Source of the DNA: Pseudomonadota bacterium
GTDB lineage: Bacteria > Pseudomonadota > Gammaproteobacteria > Steroidobacterales > Steroidobacteraceae
Reading direction: 5' to 3'
DNA: 13,034 bases
NCBI GenBank assembly: GCA_021780395.1
Contig: JAJXYU010000159.1
Location: 1-13,034 of the forward strand
Numbering within the stretch: position 1 is the first letter of the stretch; every line of letters starts with the position of its first letter. The position numbers were made by a program, and so were the translations under genes. Under the pieces are notes generated by a model, which saw only the letters and a list, made by a program, of their open reading frames with translations, was not told the DNA's origin and ran no database searches. Positions 6,094 through 12,113 of this stretch are shown here, piece after piece.

Positions 6094-7675
6094 GAGCGCC
6101 AGTGTAACGACTCGATCACGGCGTGCAACCGTCGCCGAGCGCCGCTCGGCGCCCGAGCGGGACGACGCTCGCGGAATCTCGATCGAGCTCGACTCGGTCG
6201 GGGTTCGCCGTGGGCACCGCTGGGTCCTGCGCGATCTGACGCTGCGGTTGCCCGCCGGGCGACGATACGCGCTGCTCGGCGAGAACGGCGCCGGCAAGAC
6301 GCAGTTCCTGAAGCTGATCGCGACCGACCTCTGGCCGACGCCGACCGGACGCGAGTCGCTGCGCTATCTGCGCGCCGGTCGTCCGATCGAGGTGCGGGAA
6401 GCGAAGGCGTGCATCGCGTACCTCGGTGCGGAGCGTCAGGATCGGTATGCGCGCTACGGCTGGGACCTGCGGGTCCGCGAACTGCTCGCGACCGGGCTGC
6501 ACGGCACCGATCTGCCGCTCACGGCGCCGGCCGCCCGGGACGCGCGGCGAGTCGAGCGGTGCGCGCGCCGCGCGGGCATCGGGTCGCTCCTCGAGCGGCG
6601 ATTCCTGTCCCTGTCGTACGGACAGAAGCGAATCGCGCTGCTCGCCCGGGCCTTGATCGGCGAACCCGACTGGCTGCTGCTCGACGAGTTCTACAACGGG
6701 CTCGATGCCGGGTTTCGCGAACGCGCGAATCGGCTGCTCGCGCAGACCCGCGTCCGCGGCCAGTCCTGGATCGTGGCGGCGCACCGCACGGCGGATCTGC
6801 CCCCCGGAACCACCGAGGGTCTGTGGTTGCGGTCGGGACGCCTGGTCGGGAGCGGGCCGCTCGGCCGCCGCGACGTCCGTGAACTCGACCGCGTCGCCGG
6901 CGCCCCCGTCGGGCTCGTCGCGACGCGCGCGGTCGCCGCCGCGGACTCTGCGCCGATCGTCGAACTGCGCGACGTGGACCTGTACGTCGAGTATCGCCGC
7001 GTGCTGCGCGTGGCGAACTGGACGCTGCGATCCGGCGAGCACTGGGCCGTCATCGGCGCCAACGGCGCCGGCAAGAGCAGCCTCCTGAAGTTGCTGTACG
7101 GCGATCTGGCGCCTGCGCTCGGCGGTCGCCTGGAGCGCGCGGGTTGCCCCCCGGGGACGCCGGTCGACGCGTGGAAGCGCACCGTGGGTTACGTGTCGGC
7201 CGACCTGCAAGCCGATCATGACGCGAACGTCGACCTCGAGACGCTCGTCGCGAGCGGCGCGCGCGCGAGCATCGGAATCGTCGAGCCGCTCACGGCCGCC
7301 GAGCGCGCGCGGGCGCGCGCCACGCTGCGTCTGTTCGGCCTCGCGGCGGTGGCGCGACGCCCGCCGCGCGAGCTCTCGTACGGGCAATTGCGTCGGGCGT
7401 TGATCGCGCGGGCGGTCGCGCACGCGCCGCGGCTGCTGCTGCTCGACGAGCCGTTGACCGGCCTCGATCCGCGCCAGCGCGCGGCGGTGAAGCGGGGCCT
7501 CGCGCGCCTCGCGCAGGCCGGCACGACGCTGGTGGTCGCCTTGCATCATCTCGAGGACCTGCCGCTGCCCGTTGCAGGGTGTCTGGTCCTCGAGTCGCGG
7601 CGTGCCCGCGTCGCGCATACAATGCGGCCACGCGCGGCGTCTCGCCTGAAGCCGGGGAACCCGAAGTGTCGTTGA
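6092..7675 (+). CDS. Tandem-domain ABC ATPase without permease (ModF-like architecture)
   Basis: This 527-residue cytoplasmic protein has two complete ABC domains and no membrane segments. Domain 1 (about 29-255): Walker A GENGAGKT (63-70), signature LSYGQ (174-178), Walker B LLLDE (195-199), switch His231. Domain 2 (about 288-505): Walker A GANGAGKS (322-329), signature LSYGQ (428-432), Walker B LLLLDEP (448-454), His485/486. Both signatures read LSYGQ in place of the usual LSGGQ. The arrangement resembles ModF/PhrA, a molybdenum-linked tandem ATPase whose role is poorly known; there are no molybdate genes here, so that link is only architectural. ABC-F translation factors are less likely because the long inter-domain linker is missing. 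ATG 6092 is the only in-frame ATG before the first domain. The end overlaps the next gene by 10 bp, indicating cotranscription. Confidence 0.85.
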   Translation: MSASVTTRSRRATVAERRSAPERDDARGISIELDSVGVRRGHRWVLRDLTLRLPAGRRYALLGENGAGKTQFLKLIATDLWPTPTGRESLRYLRAGRPIEVREAKACIAYLGAERQDRYARYGWDLRVRELLATGLHGTDLPLTAPAARDARRVERCARRAGIGSLLERRFLSLSYGQKRIALLARALIGEPDWLLLDEFYNGLDAGFRERANRLLAQTRVRGQSWIVAAHRTADLPPGTTEGLWLRSGRLVGSGPLGRRDVRELDRVAGAPVGLVATRAVAAADSAPIVELRDVDLYVEYRRVLRVANWTLRSGEHWAVIGANGAGKSSLLKLLYGDLAPALGGRLERAGCPPGTPVDAWKRTVGYVSADLQADHDANVDLETLVASGARASIGIVEPLTAAERARARATLRLFGLAAVARRPPRELSYGQLRRALIARAVAHAPRLLLLDEPLTGLDPRQRAAVKRGLARLAQAGTTLVVALHHLEDLPLPVAGCLVLESRRARVAHTMRPRAASRLKPGNPKCR

Positions 7676-8400
7676 TCGTCCTGTCGCTGCTGATCCAGGT
7701 CGCGCTGATCGTGCACGTGCTGAGGACCGGCCGGAACATGCTGTGGGTCCTCGCGATCGGGTTGCTCCCGTTCGCCGGATCGCTCGCTTATCTCGCGGTC
7801 GAGATCCTGCCGGATCTCGCGGGTGGCCGGACGGCGCGCCGCGCCGGCCGCGGGCTCGGCCGCTGGGTCGACCCCGATCGCTCGCTGCGCAAGGCGCGAA
7901 CCGAGGTCGAGGTCGCCGGCAACGTCGACGCCCGCCGCCGGCTCGCCGAGGAGCTGACCCGCCGGGGCCGCTACGACGAGGCGATCGAGGTCTGCCGCGG
8001 CGGACTCGTCGGCGTGTTCGAACACGACCCCACGCTGCTCTACGAACTGGCGCGGGCGAGCTTCGCGATCGGGGATTACGCCGGTGCGCGGGCGGGCCTC
8101 GAGCGGCTCGAACGGCACAATCCGGAGTTCGGGTCCGCCGACGCGAGACTCCTCTACGCCCGCGCGCTGGAGGCGGCGGGCGCACCCGAGGAAGCGTTGC
8201 GGGAATATGCAAAAGTCGCGCCGATCTACCCTGGCGCCGAGGCGCGGTTGCGGTACGGACAGCTCCTGAAGCGCCTGGGACGCACCGAGGAGGCGGCGCG
8301 CGAATTCCGTGACCTCCTGGAAGCGGCGCGGATCGCGCCGGCGCATTACCGCCGGGCGCAGGCCGCATGGCTCGGGATCGCCCGCCGCGAACTCGGCTAG
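7666..8400 (+). CDS. PLDc_N-type membrane anchor plus TPR repeat protein
   Basis: A 244-residue protein. Residues 1-48 hold two membrane helices in the PLDc_N pattern (phospholipase D/cardiolipin synthase N-terminal domain), with WVLAIGLLPFAGSLAYLAVE as the diagnostic second helix. No HKD catalytic motif follows. Instead, after a basic linker (53-85), residues about 88-240 form at least four tetratricopeptide-like helical pairs (for example GRYDEAIEV, GDYAGARAGLERL, GAPEEALREYAKV, GRTEEAAREFRDL). A membrane-anchored protein-interaction scaffold facing the cytoplasm is the likely role. GTG 7666 is chosen because GGGGA lies about 8-9 nt upstream and the hydrophobic domain begins at once; earlier in-frame starts would add non-family residues. 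It overlaps the ABC ATPase by 10 bp, so translation is probably coupled. Confidence 0.8.
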   Translation: MSLIVLSLLIQVALIVHVLRTGRNMLWVLAIGLLPFAGSLAYLAVEILPDLAGGRTARRAGRGLGRWVDPDRSLRKARTEVEVAGNVDARRRLAEELTRRGRYDEAIEVCRGGLVGVFEHDPTLLYELARASFAIGDYAGARAGLERLERHNPEFGSADARLLYARALEAAGAPEEALREYAKVAPIYPGAEARLRYGQLLKRLGRTEEAAREFRDLLEAARIAPAHYRRAQAAWLGIARRELG

Positions 8401-8467
8401 GATTCGCTGGCGCCGCGGTGCAGGAACGCGGTAATCTCGGTACGCGAATTCCAAGAATGCACCCTAC

Positions 8468-8476
8468 GGGGAGGAG
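8468..8476 (+). promoter_or_regulatory. Strong Shine-Dalgarno of the lipoprotein gene
   Basis: GGGGAGGAG ends 8 nt before ATG 8485. It is the strongest ribosome-binding site on the plus strand of the window and fixes the start. Confidence 0.85.
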
Positions 8477-8484
8477 CTAGCCCA

Positions 8485-9099
8485 ATGACCCGGATCCACC
8501 GATTAAGAGCCTATGCGGTGATCGCGACCGCCGCCGTCGCTCTCGCCGCGTGTGCGAGCAAGATGCAGCCCGCGCAGCAAATGATTTCCAAGATCGAGGC
8601 GATCGTCGCTGCGGCGCAGCCGGAGGCTGCGAAGTACGTTCCCGACCAGTTGAAGGACGTACAGGACAAGGTCGCGAACCTGAAGACCGCATTCGCGCAG
8701 AAGGACTACGGCGCGGTGATCACGGCCGCGCCCTCGGTGCTCGCGTCCGCACAGGGGCTCGCGGCTGCCGCCGCGCAGAAGAAGACGGTCGTGATGGGGG
8801 AGTTGAACGAACAGTGGTCGCGGCTCACCGCGAACCTGCCGGCCAACGTCGAGGCCGTGCAGAAGCGGATCGAGGAACTCTCTCACAATGCGCGCCTGCG
8901 CAAGGGGATCGACCTCGCGGCCGCGAAGACGAGCCTCGACGACGTGAATTCGTCCTGGGCCACGGCGAAGAGCGACTTCACGTCGGGCCATCTCGGCCAG
9001 GCCGTATCGGCAGCCAAGGACGTGCAGACGAAACTGCAGAGCCTCGCCGAGTCGATCAAGGTCCAGCTGCCACAGGCGAACGACGCGAGCGGCGCGTAG
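8485..9099 (+). CDS. Predicted helical lipoprotein of unknown function
   Basis: This 204-residue protein carries a lipoprotein signal: basic MTRIHRLR, hydrophobic Ala/Val core, then lipobox LAAC with the lipidated Cys at residue 23. After cleavage the +2 residue is Ala, so outer-membrane sorting would be expected in a proteobacterium. The mature part is rich in Ala, Lys, Gln and Leu with regular heptad-like spacing, for example DQLKDVQDKVANLKTAF and EAVQKRIEELSHNARL, suggesting long antiparallel helices facing the periplasm. No enzyme motif is visible and I do not recognise the family. It is separated by 84 bp from the PLDc_N-TPR gene and may have its own promoter, which I could not identify. 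A perfect hairpin lies 30 bp after the stop. Confidence 0.85.
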   Translation: MTRIHRLRAYAVIATAAVALAACASKMQPAQQMISKIEAIVAAAQPEAAKYVPDQLKDVQDKVANLKTAFAQKDYGAVITAAPSVLASAQGLAAAAAQKKTVVMGELNEQWSRLTANLPANVEAVQKRIEELSHNARLRKGIDLAAAKTSLDDVNSSWATAKSDFTSGHLGQAVSAAKDVQTKLQSLAESIKVQLPQANDASGA

Positions 9100-9128
9100 G
9101 ACTCGCGACCAGCGGATTCGGCCTCATC

Positions 9129-9156
9129 GGCGACGGGCGCGCGAGCGCCCGTCGCC
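9129..9156. terminator. Perfect 12-bp hairpin between convergent genes, possible terminator
   Basis: Bases 9129-9140 pair perfectly with 9145-9156 around the loop GCGA, a GNRA tetraloop when read as plus-strand RNA. It sits between the lipoprotein stop (9099) and the PhzF stop (9172) of the convergent gene, the expected place for a bidirectional transcription end. Neither side has a T-run, so it is not a classical intrinsic terminator; it may block 3' exonucleases or act with Rho. Confidence 0.5.
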
Positions 9157-9171
9157 CGCTGGATGCCCCGC

Positions 9172-10071
9172 TCACACGGCGAGCGTGCCCTCGCCGATGA
9201 TCACCGCGTGGCCCCCGATGCGCACCGCGATCGGACGGCCGGCCTCCAGATCCCAACGAACCTCGACGCGTCCCGGGCGTCCAAGGTGTCGGCCCTGCAA
9301 GCCGACGAAGCCGGGATCGAGCGGACGCACGAGCGATGCCTCGAAGAGATAGGTCACGAGCATCGCATGCGCGTTGCCGCTGACCGGATCCTCCGGGATG
9401 CCGATCGCCGGACAGAACATGCGCGATTCGGTGAGCGCGGCCTCGCCATCCCGCCGGAACGCGAACGGGAAGAACCCGTCGACGCCGAGCTCGCGCCCGA
9501 GCGCGAGCAAGGCGTCGATCCGCGGAGCGAGCGGTTCGAGGGCGCCCGCATCCGCGAGCGGGATCAGCAGTCTCGCGCCGCCGTCGCGACAGGCACGCGC
9601 CGGCAGCGCCTCGTGCAGACGTTCTCCCGGGAGCCCCAGGGCTTCGGCGACCCGTAGCGTCGTCTTCAACGGGAGCGGCGGCTCGAGGCGAGGCGCGGTC
9701 CGTCGAAACTCGATCGTCGGTGGCCGGTCGGGCGTCAGCGCATCGCGGCGCGCATCGACCTCGACGATCCCGATCGCGCAGCGCTGCCGCGCCCGGCCGA
9801 GCGGGCGGCGGCCGGCCGCGAGCAGTGCGGCATGCGCCGCGAGCGTCGCGTGGCCGACGAAGGAGGCTTCCTTGCGAGAGTTGAAGAAGCGGATCGCGAT
9901 GTCCTCGTCCGGCGCGCTCGGGCGCCGCACGAACGCACATTCGGCGTGCGCGAACTCGCGGGCGATCGCCTGCATCCGCGAAACGTCGAGTTCGTCGGCA
10001 TCGAGCACGACCGTCGCCGGATTCCCGCCGAACGGGAGCACGGTGAACGCATCGACATGGAACATCCGCAC
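9172..10071 (-). CDS. PhzF-family isomerase-like protein
   Basis: A 299-residue protein of the PhzF/DapF-like fold, two similar halves with the active site between them. The start VRMFHVDAF and the motifs FGGNPATVV (14-22), AHAECAF with Glu44, FVGHATLA with His74, and GIPEDPVSGN (224-233) with Asp228 are the family landmarks. Glu44 corresponds to the catalytic Glu of PhzF. There are no other phenazine genes, so phenazine synthesis is not implied; most such standalone relatives have unknown substrates. The start is decided by the ribosome-binding site: AGGAGG is 6 nt before GTG 10071 but 12 nt before the in-frame ATG at 10065. The gene is divergent from the thiamine operon and convergent with the lipoprotein gene. 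Confidence 0.9.
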   Translation of the reverse strand: MRMFHVDAFTVLPFGGNPATVVLDADELDVSRMQAIAREFAHAECAFVRRPSAPDEDIAIRFFNSRKEASFVGHATLAAHAALLAAGRRPLGRARQRCAIGIVEVDARRDALTPDRPPTIEFRRTAPRLEPPLPLKTTLRVAEALGLPGERLHEALPARACRDGGARLLIPLADAGALEPLAPRIDALLALGRELGVDGFFPFAFRRDGEAALTESRMFCPAIGIPEDPVSGNAHAMLVTYLFEASLVRPLDPGFVGLQGRHLGRPGRVEVRWDLEAGRPIAVRIGGHAVIIGEGTLAV

Positions 10072-10077
10072 GCGATT

Positions 10078-10083
10078 CCTCCT
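10078..10083 (-). promoter_or_regulatory. Shine-Dalgarno that selects the GTG start of the PhzF-family gene
   Basis: On the minus strand this reads AGGAGG. Spacing is 6 nt to GTG 10071-10069 and 12 nt to ATG 10065-10063, favouring the GTG. Confidence 0.8.
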
Positions 10084-10110
10084 CCGGTGGCGGTGAGATC
10101 GCTGCGAGTT

Positions 10111-10139
10111 TTGCACGGGCGCCGCCGCGCCGCTACACT
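10111..10139 (+). promoter_or_regulatory. Candidate sigma-70 promoter of the thiamine operon
   Basis: TTGCAC (10111-10116) and TACACT (10134-10139) are separated by exactly 17 bp, matching three and four of six consensus bases. A start about 7 nt after the -10 box falls at about 10146, right at the 5' edge of the TPP aptamer, which supports the call. Confidence 0.6.
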
Positions 10140-10147
10140 GAAGGCGC

Positions 10148-10250
10148 CCAAGGGGTGGCCGAGAGGCCTGAGATGCGCCCGCGGTCGCGACGTCGACCCG
10201 CACGCGAACCCGTCGAACCTGATCCGGCTAGTACCGGCGTAGGGAGTGGT
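10148..10250 (+). ncRNA. TPP riboswitch (THI element)
   Basis: Conserved elements appear in order. GGGTG (10153-10157) pairs with CGCCC-side bases 10176-10180, including a T-G wobble. Inside it, GCC/GGC (10158-10160 with 10165-10167) closes a GAGA loop, and the invariant CTGAGAT follows at 10168-10174. A variable GC-rich hairpin lies at 10181-10201 with one bulge. The second arm starts with AACCTGATCCGG (10216-10227), whose CCGG pairs with CCGG at 10234-10237, and ends GCGTAGGGA at 10237-10245; CCT (10218-10220) pairs with AGG (10241-10243). These are the TPP-sensing CTGAGA and pyrophosphate-sensing GCGNAGGGA parts. The outer P1 helix is short and its limits are uncertain. All three genes downstream fit thiamine salvage. 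Binding of TPP should lower expression. Confidence 0.95.
10241..10246 (+). promoter_or_regulatory. Shine-Dalgarno embedded in the TPP aptamer
   Basis: AGGGAG, part of the conserved 3' strand of the aptamer, lies 9 nt before ATG 10256 and is the only ribosome-binding site available. Its AGG pairs with CCT 10218-10220 in the folded aptamer, so ligand binding would hide it directly. Confidence 0.75.
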
Positions 10251-10255
10251 CGAAC

Positions 10256-10522
10256 ATGCACGCAGCCGTCGAAATCAGTCTGTATCCGCTCGGCGAGGAC
10301 TACATTGCCCGAATCCTCGCGTTCATCGAGCGATTGAACCGTCACCGGGACCTGCGCGTCGTCACCAACGATCTGTCCACCCAGATCTGGGGCGATCTCG
10401 GGCGCGTGATGACGGTGCTCGCCGAGGAGTTCGAGCGCGCGGCGATCGACGCCCCGCAGCTCATCTTCGTGATGAAGGTACTGCCCAAGCTCGCCGCGCC
10501 GGCGGCACCTGCCGCGACCTGA
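10256..10522 (+). CDS. YkoF/MTH1187-type small thiamine-binding protein
   Basis: This 88-residue cytoplasmic protein is a single ferredoxin-like (beta-alpha-beta-beta-alpha-beta) domain. The opening AAVEISLYPLGEDYIARI, the central VVTNDLSTQIWGDLGRVMTVL and the closing LIFVMKVLP match one repeat of YkoF-type thiamine/hydroxymethylpyrimidine-binding proteins. Bacillus YkoF has two such repeats; single-repeat relatives form dimers or tetramers. It has no signal peptide, so it would bind thiamine or HMP in the cytoplasm, perhaps as a buffer or carrier. It is the first gene after the riboswitch, which strongly supports the vitamin link. The tail is low-complexity Ala/Pro. The ATG is 9 nt after AGGGAG; the stop is 3 nt before the transporter start. 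Ligand is inferred from family and context. Confidence 0.87.
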   Translation: MHAAVEISLYPLGEDYIARILAFIERLNRHRDLRVVTNDLSTQIWGDLGRVMTVLAEEFERAAIDAPQLIFVMKVLPKLAAPAAPAAT

Positions 10523-10525
10523 TCG

Positions 10526-11122
10526 ATGCACGAACTGCTAGCCCAGCTCGCGGTGGCCTGGCACACCGCGAGCTGGACCGAGATCGTCGCAGCGGTACTC
10601 GCGATCCTCTATCTGCTGCTCGCGATCGGGCAGCGGCGCAGTTGCTGGATCGCCGCATTCACGAGTTCCGTCCTTTACGTGGTCGTTATGTTCCGCGCGC
10701 GGCTCTACATGGAGTCCGTGCTCAACGCGTTCTACGCCGCGATCGCGGTGTACGGATGGTGGCAATGGTCGCGCCGCTCGAACGAGGCGAATCAAGGGGT
10801 GCAGCGCTGGCCGATCGGCCGTCACGTGATCGGCTTGCTCGGCGTGATCGCGTGCTCGCTGTGCAGCGCCTATTTCCTGCGTCGCTATACGCCCGCCGCA
10901 TGGCCGTTCGTCGACTCGATGGTGACCTGGTCGAGCGCGTTCGCGACCTACCTGGTCGCCGTGAAGGTGTACGAGAACTGGCACTGGTGGCTGGTGATCG
11001 ACTCGGTGGCGATCTTCGTGTATTTCCGCCGCGAACTGTATCCGACGATGCTGCTGTTCGGCGTCTACCTGGTGATGATCGGGTTCGGCATCCGCGAGTG
11101 GCGACGGAGCCTGCCACCGTGA
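10526..11122 (+). CDS. pnuT: PnuC-family transporter, predicted thiamine transporter PnuT
   Basis: This 198-residue inner-membrane protein has about seven hydrophobic helices. PnuC-family marks are Trp41 in the second helix, MESVLNAFYAAIAVYGWWQW (62-81) and the mirrored later segment KVYENWHWWLVIDSVAIFVY (147-166), with conserved Asn-Trp and Asp. Family members are uniporters that move a vitamin precursor by facilitated diffusion and depend on intracellular phosphorylation to trap it: PnuC for nicotinamide riboside, PnuT for thiamine. The TPP riboswitch, the thiamine-binding neighbour and the kinase directly downstream favour PnuT over PnuC. The start is 3 nt after the previous stop without a good Shine-Dalgarno, suggesting coupled translation. 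The stop overlaps the kinase ATG by one base (TGATG). Confidence 0.9.
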   Translation: MHELLAQLAVAWHTASWTEIVAAVLAILYLLLAIGQRRSCWIAAFTSSVLYVVVMFRARLYMESVLNAFYAAIAVYGWWQWSRRSNEANQGVQRWPIGRHVIGLLGVIACSLCSAYFLRRYTPAAWPFVDSMVTWSSAFATYLVAVKVYENWHWWLVIDSVAIFVYFRRELYPTMLLFGVYLVMIGFGIREWRRSLPP

Positions 11123-12060
11123 TGCCGGCGACGCCGGCAGAGCTCGAGCGCATCGCCCGGCGCTGCGTGCCGGGACGCGGCACGGTGCGGCTGCAGCGGA
11201 TCGGTACCGGGCTCGGGAGCCGCACCTATCGCGCCGAGCGTGATGGGCGTGCCTATTCGCTGCGGCTCGCACCCGCCAGCTTGCGTGGCGAGGGTTTCGA
11301 TCCGCACTGGGAACATGCCGTGCGGGCGGTCGCGGGCGATGCGGGACTCGCGCCCGAGGTGGTCCACTCCGACCCGGTCGCCGGCATCCTCGTGTCCCGC
11401 TGGGTCGACGGGCGCGTCTGGGACGCGCTCGCGGTCGACGACCCGGAGCGCCTCGTCGCGATTGCCGCGCTGATGCGCGCGATTCATGCGCTCGCGCCGC
11501 CGCAACCGGCCCGACGGATCGGCATCAGCGACTGGATCGCGCATTATGAACGCGCGCTCGGCGGATCCGCGGCGCTGCTCGGCGAGGTGGACGCGGACGG
11601 CGCTGCGCTGCGCTCGGCGGCCGCGATCCGATTGCACGTGCTCGCGCAGACCGGCGAGGGCGCCGCGACGCTGTGCCACAGTGATCTGCACGCGTTGAAT
11701 CTCGTCGAGACGCCGGCCGGACTGGTCGCGCTCGACTGGGAGTACGCTCACGTCGGCGATCCGTTCTGGGACGTCGTCGGCTGGGCGTGTGCGAACGACT
11801 GGACGGAGGCGACGCGCGCGGTCCTCCTCGAACGCTATCTGGGGCGCGTACCGACCGTGCGCGAACGGACCCGCTTCGCCACCGTCGGATGGCTCTACGA
11901 CTACGTGGGGGTGTTGTGGAGCGAATTGTTCCTGCGTCGCGCCGCGACGGCCGACGCGCCGACTGTCGTGCGCGCTCGCGCGCAGGCGATGATCGCGCGG
12001 CTTCAGGCCTCGCCCACATCCGCGCTCGTTGCCGACCGATCGCCCGTTGAGGCAAAATAG
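11122..12060 (+). CDS. APH/choline-kinase-fold phosphotransferase, probable thiamine kinase (ThiK-like)
   Basis: This 312-residue cytoplasmic kinase belongs to the aminoglycoside phosphotransferase/choline kinase fold. The catalytic loop is CHSDLHALNL (185-194), with His186, Asp188 and Asn193 in the HxDxxxxN pattern. The metal-binding segment is ALDWEYAHVGDPFWDV (203-218), with Asp205; DWEYA followed by GD closely resembles E. coli thiamine kinase ThiK. The N-lobe has a glycine-rich turn at GTGLGSRTYR (28-37) and Arg48 in YSLRLA at the place of the usual Lys. In this operon, phosphorylating thiamine brought in by PnuT to thiamine monophosphate would trap it; ThiL would then make TPP. ATG 11122 overlaps the pnuT stop by one base. 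An in-frame GTG at 11119 has better spacing (9 nt) to GGAG 11106-11109 and is a real alternative. Choline or ethanolamine as substrate is less likely in this context. Confidence 0.8.
   Translation: MPATPAELERIARRCVPGRGTVRLQRIGTGLGSRTYRAERDGRAYSLRLAPASLRGEGFDPHWEHAVRAVAGDAGLAPEVVHSDPVAGILVSRWVDGRVWDALAVDDPERLVAIAALMRAIHALAPPQPARRIGISDWIAHYERALGGSAALLGEVDADGAALRSAAAIRLHVLAQTGEGAATLCHSDLHALNLVETPAGLVALDWEYAHVGDPFWDVVGWACANDWTEATRAVLLERYLGRVPTVRERTRFATVGWLYDYVGVLWSELFLRRAATADAPTVVRARAQAMIARLQASPTSALVADRSPVEAK
12029..12058 (+). promoter_or_regulatory. Candidate promoter for the ferredoxin gene within the kinase 3' end
   Basis: TTGCCG (12029-12034) and CAAAAT (12053-12058) are separated by 18 bp; each matches four of six sigma-70 consensus bases. 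A start near 12065 would give a leader of about 50 nt. This would let ferredoxin be expressed independently of thiamine control. The match is moderate only. Confidence 0.35.
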
Positions 12061-12113
12061 GCAGTTTGGCGGCGCTCCTTGCCGCGATCGATCGATTGCA
12101 ACGGGGTTCAGGC

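Noticed and set aside
6092..7675. ABC-F translation/antibiotic-resistance factor as identity of the tandem ATPase.
   Set aside because: The inter-domain region is short and lacks the long charged helical linker of ABC-F proteins.
6116..8368. A 750-codon minus-strand open frame opposite the tandem ABC ATPase.
   Set aside because: Its translation is Arg/Pro-rich without motifs, while the plus strand shows complete ABC motifs and TPR repeats.
8423..8454. GGAAC followed by TCCAA upstream of the lipoprotein gene, a possible sigma-E promoter.
   Set aside because: The spacing is several bases longer than in sigma-E promoters and the -10 part is poor.
9172..10071. Phenazine biosynthesis cluster suggested by the PhzF-family gene.
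   Set aside because: No other phz gene is present; PhzF-like isomerases are widespread outside phenazine pathways.
10246..11121. Upstream extension of the kinase frame giving a protein of about 600 residues.
   Set aside because: The extension is an Arg-rich shadow of the thiamine-binding and PnuT genes; kinase homology starts only after 11122, where an ATG overlaps the pnuT stop.
11122..12060. Aminoglycoside resistance gene.
   Set aside because: Fold-level similarity only; the DWEYA motif and riboswitch operon point to thiamine salvage.
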